From Pseudomonadota bacterium (GTDB lineage: Bacteria > Pseudomonadota > Gammaproteobacteria > Burkholderiales > Burkholderiaceae_D): 23,556 nucleotides of DNA. Under the pieces are notes generated by a model. It worked only from the letters and a program-made list of their open reading frames with translations. It searched no databases and was not told the DNA's origin. The stretch covers positions 1 through 23,556 of the forward strand of contig JAFAGG010000083.1 in NCBI GenBank assembly GCA_023422955.1, read 5' to 3'. Within the stretch, counting starts at the first letter, position 1. Each line of letters begins with the position of its first letter. Below are positions 22,734-23,556 of this stretch, one piece after another. A program made the position numbers and the translations under genes.

Positions 22734-22762
22734 GCCGGCTGCCTCGTCAGCCGGCTTTTTCT
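22734..22762 (+). terminator. Intrinsic terminator after cheD
   Basis: A 7-bp perfect stem GCCGGCT (22734-22740) with AGCCGGC (22749-22755) and an 8-nt loop is followed by TTTTTCTTTTC. It lies about 45 nt after the cheD stop and closes the cheR-cheD unit. Confidence 0.9.
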
Positions 22763-22913
22763 TTTCTGTACGCCGGTCTGGAAACATTTGAAACCCGCCA
22801 AGGAACAAGCGCTGCCTGTTTCTGTTCCAATCAGTGTCAATCAAACCGCCTGGTTTTCAGACTTTCAGAACGGAAAGCGGCGGGCGCTGGAACGCACACA
22901 AGGAGAACAGGCA

Positions 22914-23366
22914 ATGGAGACATGGCGATATCGTCTGGGACAGGCGCTGGGAGTGAGTTTGTTGCTGGCAAGCTTGAGTGGTTGCCAGCATGCCGATGCG
23001 CAGGCGCCTGCGGCAACGAGCGGTGCAACCATCACGCTGTCAGGGCAGGAAGAGGTGCCGCCGGTATCCACCGGCGCCGCGGGCACCGGCATGATACGTG
23101 TTGCTTCTGACAGGACTGTGAGCGGCAAGGTGACTTACAGCGGCGTTACGGCAACGATGGCGCATATCCACCATGGCAGCAAGGGCAGCAGTGGCCCGCC
23201 CATCGTGACGCTGACCAAGGTGTCCGATTCGGCTTTCACGGTACCGGAAGGTGCGCGGCTGACGGAAGAACAGTATGAGCAGTACAAGGCGGGCAATCTC
23301 TACATCAACATCCACAGCCAGCGTTATCCGAGTGGGGAGTTGAGGGGGCAGTTGCGGGCGGAGTAG
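22914..23366 (+). CDS. CHRD-domain lipoprotein
   Basis: This 150-residue protein is predicted to be a lipoprotein: a short positive start, a hydrophobic stretch (about residues 11-20) and a lipobox LSGC with the lipidated Cys at 24. The rest is a single CHRD domain (about 38-148), with ATITLSGQEEVPPVSTGAAGTG at the start, MAHIHHGSKGSSGPPIVTL in the middle and the characteristic LYINIHSQRYPSGELRGQL at the end. CHRD domains occur in chordin and in many bacterial exported proteins; their molecular role is not established. AAGGAG precedes the ATG, fixing the start despite a longer open frame upstream. It is separated from cheD by a terminator, so it is not part of the chemotaxis unit. Confidence 0.88.
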   Translation: METWRYRLGQALGVSLLLASLSGCQHADAQAPAATSGATITLSGQEEVPPVSTGAAGTGMIRVASDRTVSGKVTYSGVTATMAHIHHGSKGSSGPPIVTLTKVSDSAFTVPEGARLTEEQYEQYKAGNLYINIHSQRYPSGELRGQLRAE

Positions 23367-23407
23367 GGTTGGCTGGCTAGTCTTGGCTTGGTTTTTTGCT
23401 TTTTATT

Positions 23408-23428
23408 CCCTCCCCTTCAAGGGGAGGG
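23408..23428. repeat. CCCTCCCC/GGGGAGGG hairpin
   Basis: An 8-bp perfect stem (23408-23415 with 23421-23428) surrounds TTCAA. It is the same motif as at 21062-21082 and at 1-15, with similar bases after it (CTAGGTG against TTAGGGG). It lies between the CHRD gene and the transposase end and touches the transposase stop codon. No T run follows on either strand. Confidence 0.75.
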
Positions 23429-23556
23429 CTAGGTGTGGAGTTGCAATAGGTTGTTTCGACCAATCCTGGAAATTGGAGCGACTCGTCCTATGCCCTGATG
23501 GGGGCGGTGCCAGTTGTAATGATGGGTCCAGTAATCGAGCATGGCAGTTCTCTGGT
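23429..23556 (-). CDS. IS481-like transposase, C-terminal end (partial)
   Basis: The last 41 codons of a minus-strand gene are visible; the rest lies beyond the window. The translation contains YWTHHYNWHRPHQGIGRVAP followed by ISRIGRNNLLQLHT and a TAG stop. The pattern YN-x-x-RPH-x-x-(L/I)-G-x-x-x-P-x-x-R is the conserved end of the integrase core (DDE) domain of IS481-family and related transposases, and the tail NNLL-x-LH fits IS481 well. Whether the element is complete cannot be seen. Its stop codon abuts the CCCTCCCC hairpin, so the inverted repeat end of the element may lie close by, but none was identified with confidence. Confidence 0.75.
   Translation of the reverse strand, partial: QRTAMLDYWTHHYNWHRPHQGIGRVAPISRIGRNNLLQLHT

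Noticed and set aside
21779..22840. A 353-codon minus-strand frame opposite cheR and cheD
   Set aside because: It crosses two well-supported genes and a terminator on the other strand and shows no recognisable domain.
22623..22913. A 97-codon upstream extension of the CHRD gene
   Set aside because: It overlaps the end of cheD and the terminator, and the internal ATG at 22914 has a strong ribosome-binding site and a proper lipoprotein signal.
1..23556. CRISPR array, tRNA or rRNA genes, prophage
   Set aside because: No regularly spaced direct repeats, cloverleaf sequences, ribosomal RNA segments or phage structural genes were found.

Overview
The window is a flagellar and chemotaxis gene cluster of a betaproteobacterium. 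The gene order, the FlaG/FliC/FliD/FliS/FliT block, the FliA (sigma-28) promoter sequences and the high GC content suggest an Oxalobacteraceae-type (Herbaspirillum/Collimonas/Janthinobacterium-like) organism. The genus is an inference from protein style and was not checked by any search.

Layout. Positions 1-208 are a repeat-rich non-coding stretch. From 9917 down to 209 an uninterrupted minus-strand run encodes the flagellar basal body, C-ring and export apparatus: fliF, fliG, fliH, fliI, fliJ, fliK, then after a probable terminator fliL, fliM, fliN, fliO, fliP. fliQ is not seen directly after fliP, where it would be expected. fliE is divergent on the plus strand (10178-10537). It is followed by a candidate structured RNA with an intrinsic terminator, a small DUF1488-like gene and a UbiE-like methyltransferase gene, the last two with no obvious flagellar role.

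A bidirectional terminator (12644-12670) separates these from a second minus-strand block, read from 20512 down to 12720: fliC (flagellin), flaG, fliD (cap), fliS and fliT (chaperones), a second FliK-like gene, a free-standing FlhB C-terminal-domain gene, and two tandem YcgR-type PilZ genes. fliC has a perfect FliA promoter and fliD a one-mismatch FliA promoter. The fliD-to-ycgR genes are closely packed, so filament assembly, export switching and c-di-GMP braking may be co-expressed late in flagellar assembly.

Divergent from fliC on the plus strand is cheR-cheD (receptor methyltransferase and deamidase), with a candidate FliA promoter and a hairpin repeat in its leader. The pair ends at a clear terminator with no cheB after it. 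Next come a CHRD-domain lipoprotein gene and, at the right edge, the C-terminal end of an IS481-like transposase on the minus strand.

No wholly new system is evident. The most unusual features are the FliK-like/FlhB-C-terminal overlapping pair, in which the FlhB-like protein begins where FlhB normally cleaves itself and lacks the NPTH motif; the tandem YcgR pair in the same unit; a two-copy composite hairpin repeat, one copy of which carries an insertion with two perfect palindromes; and the unassigned structured RNA candidate after fliE.
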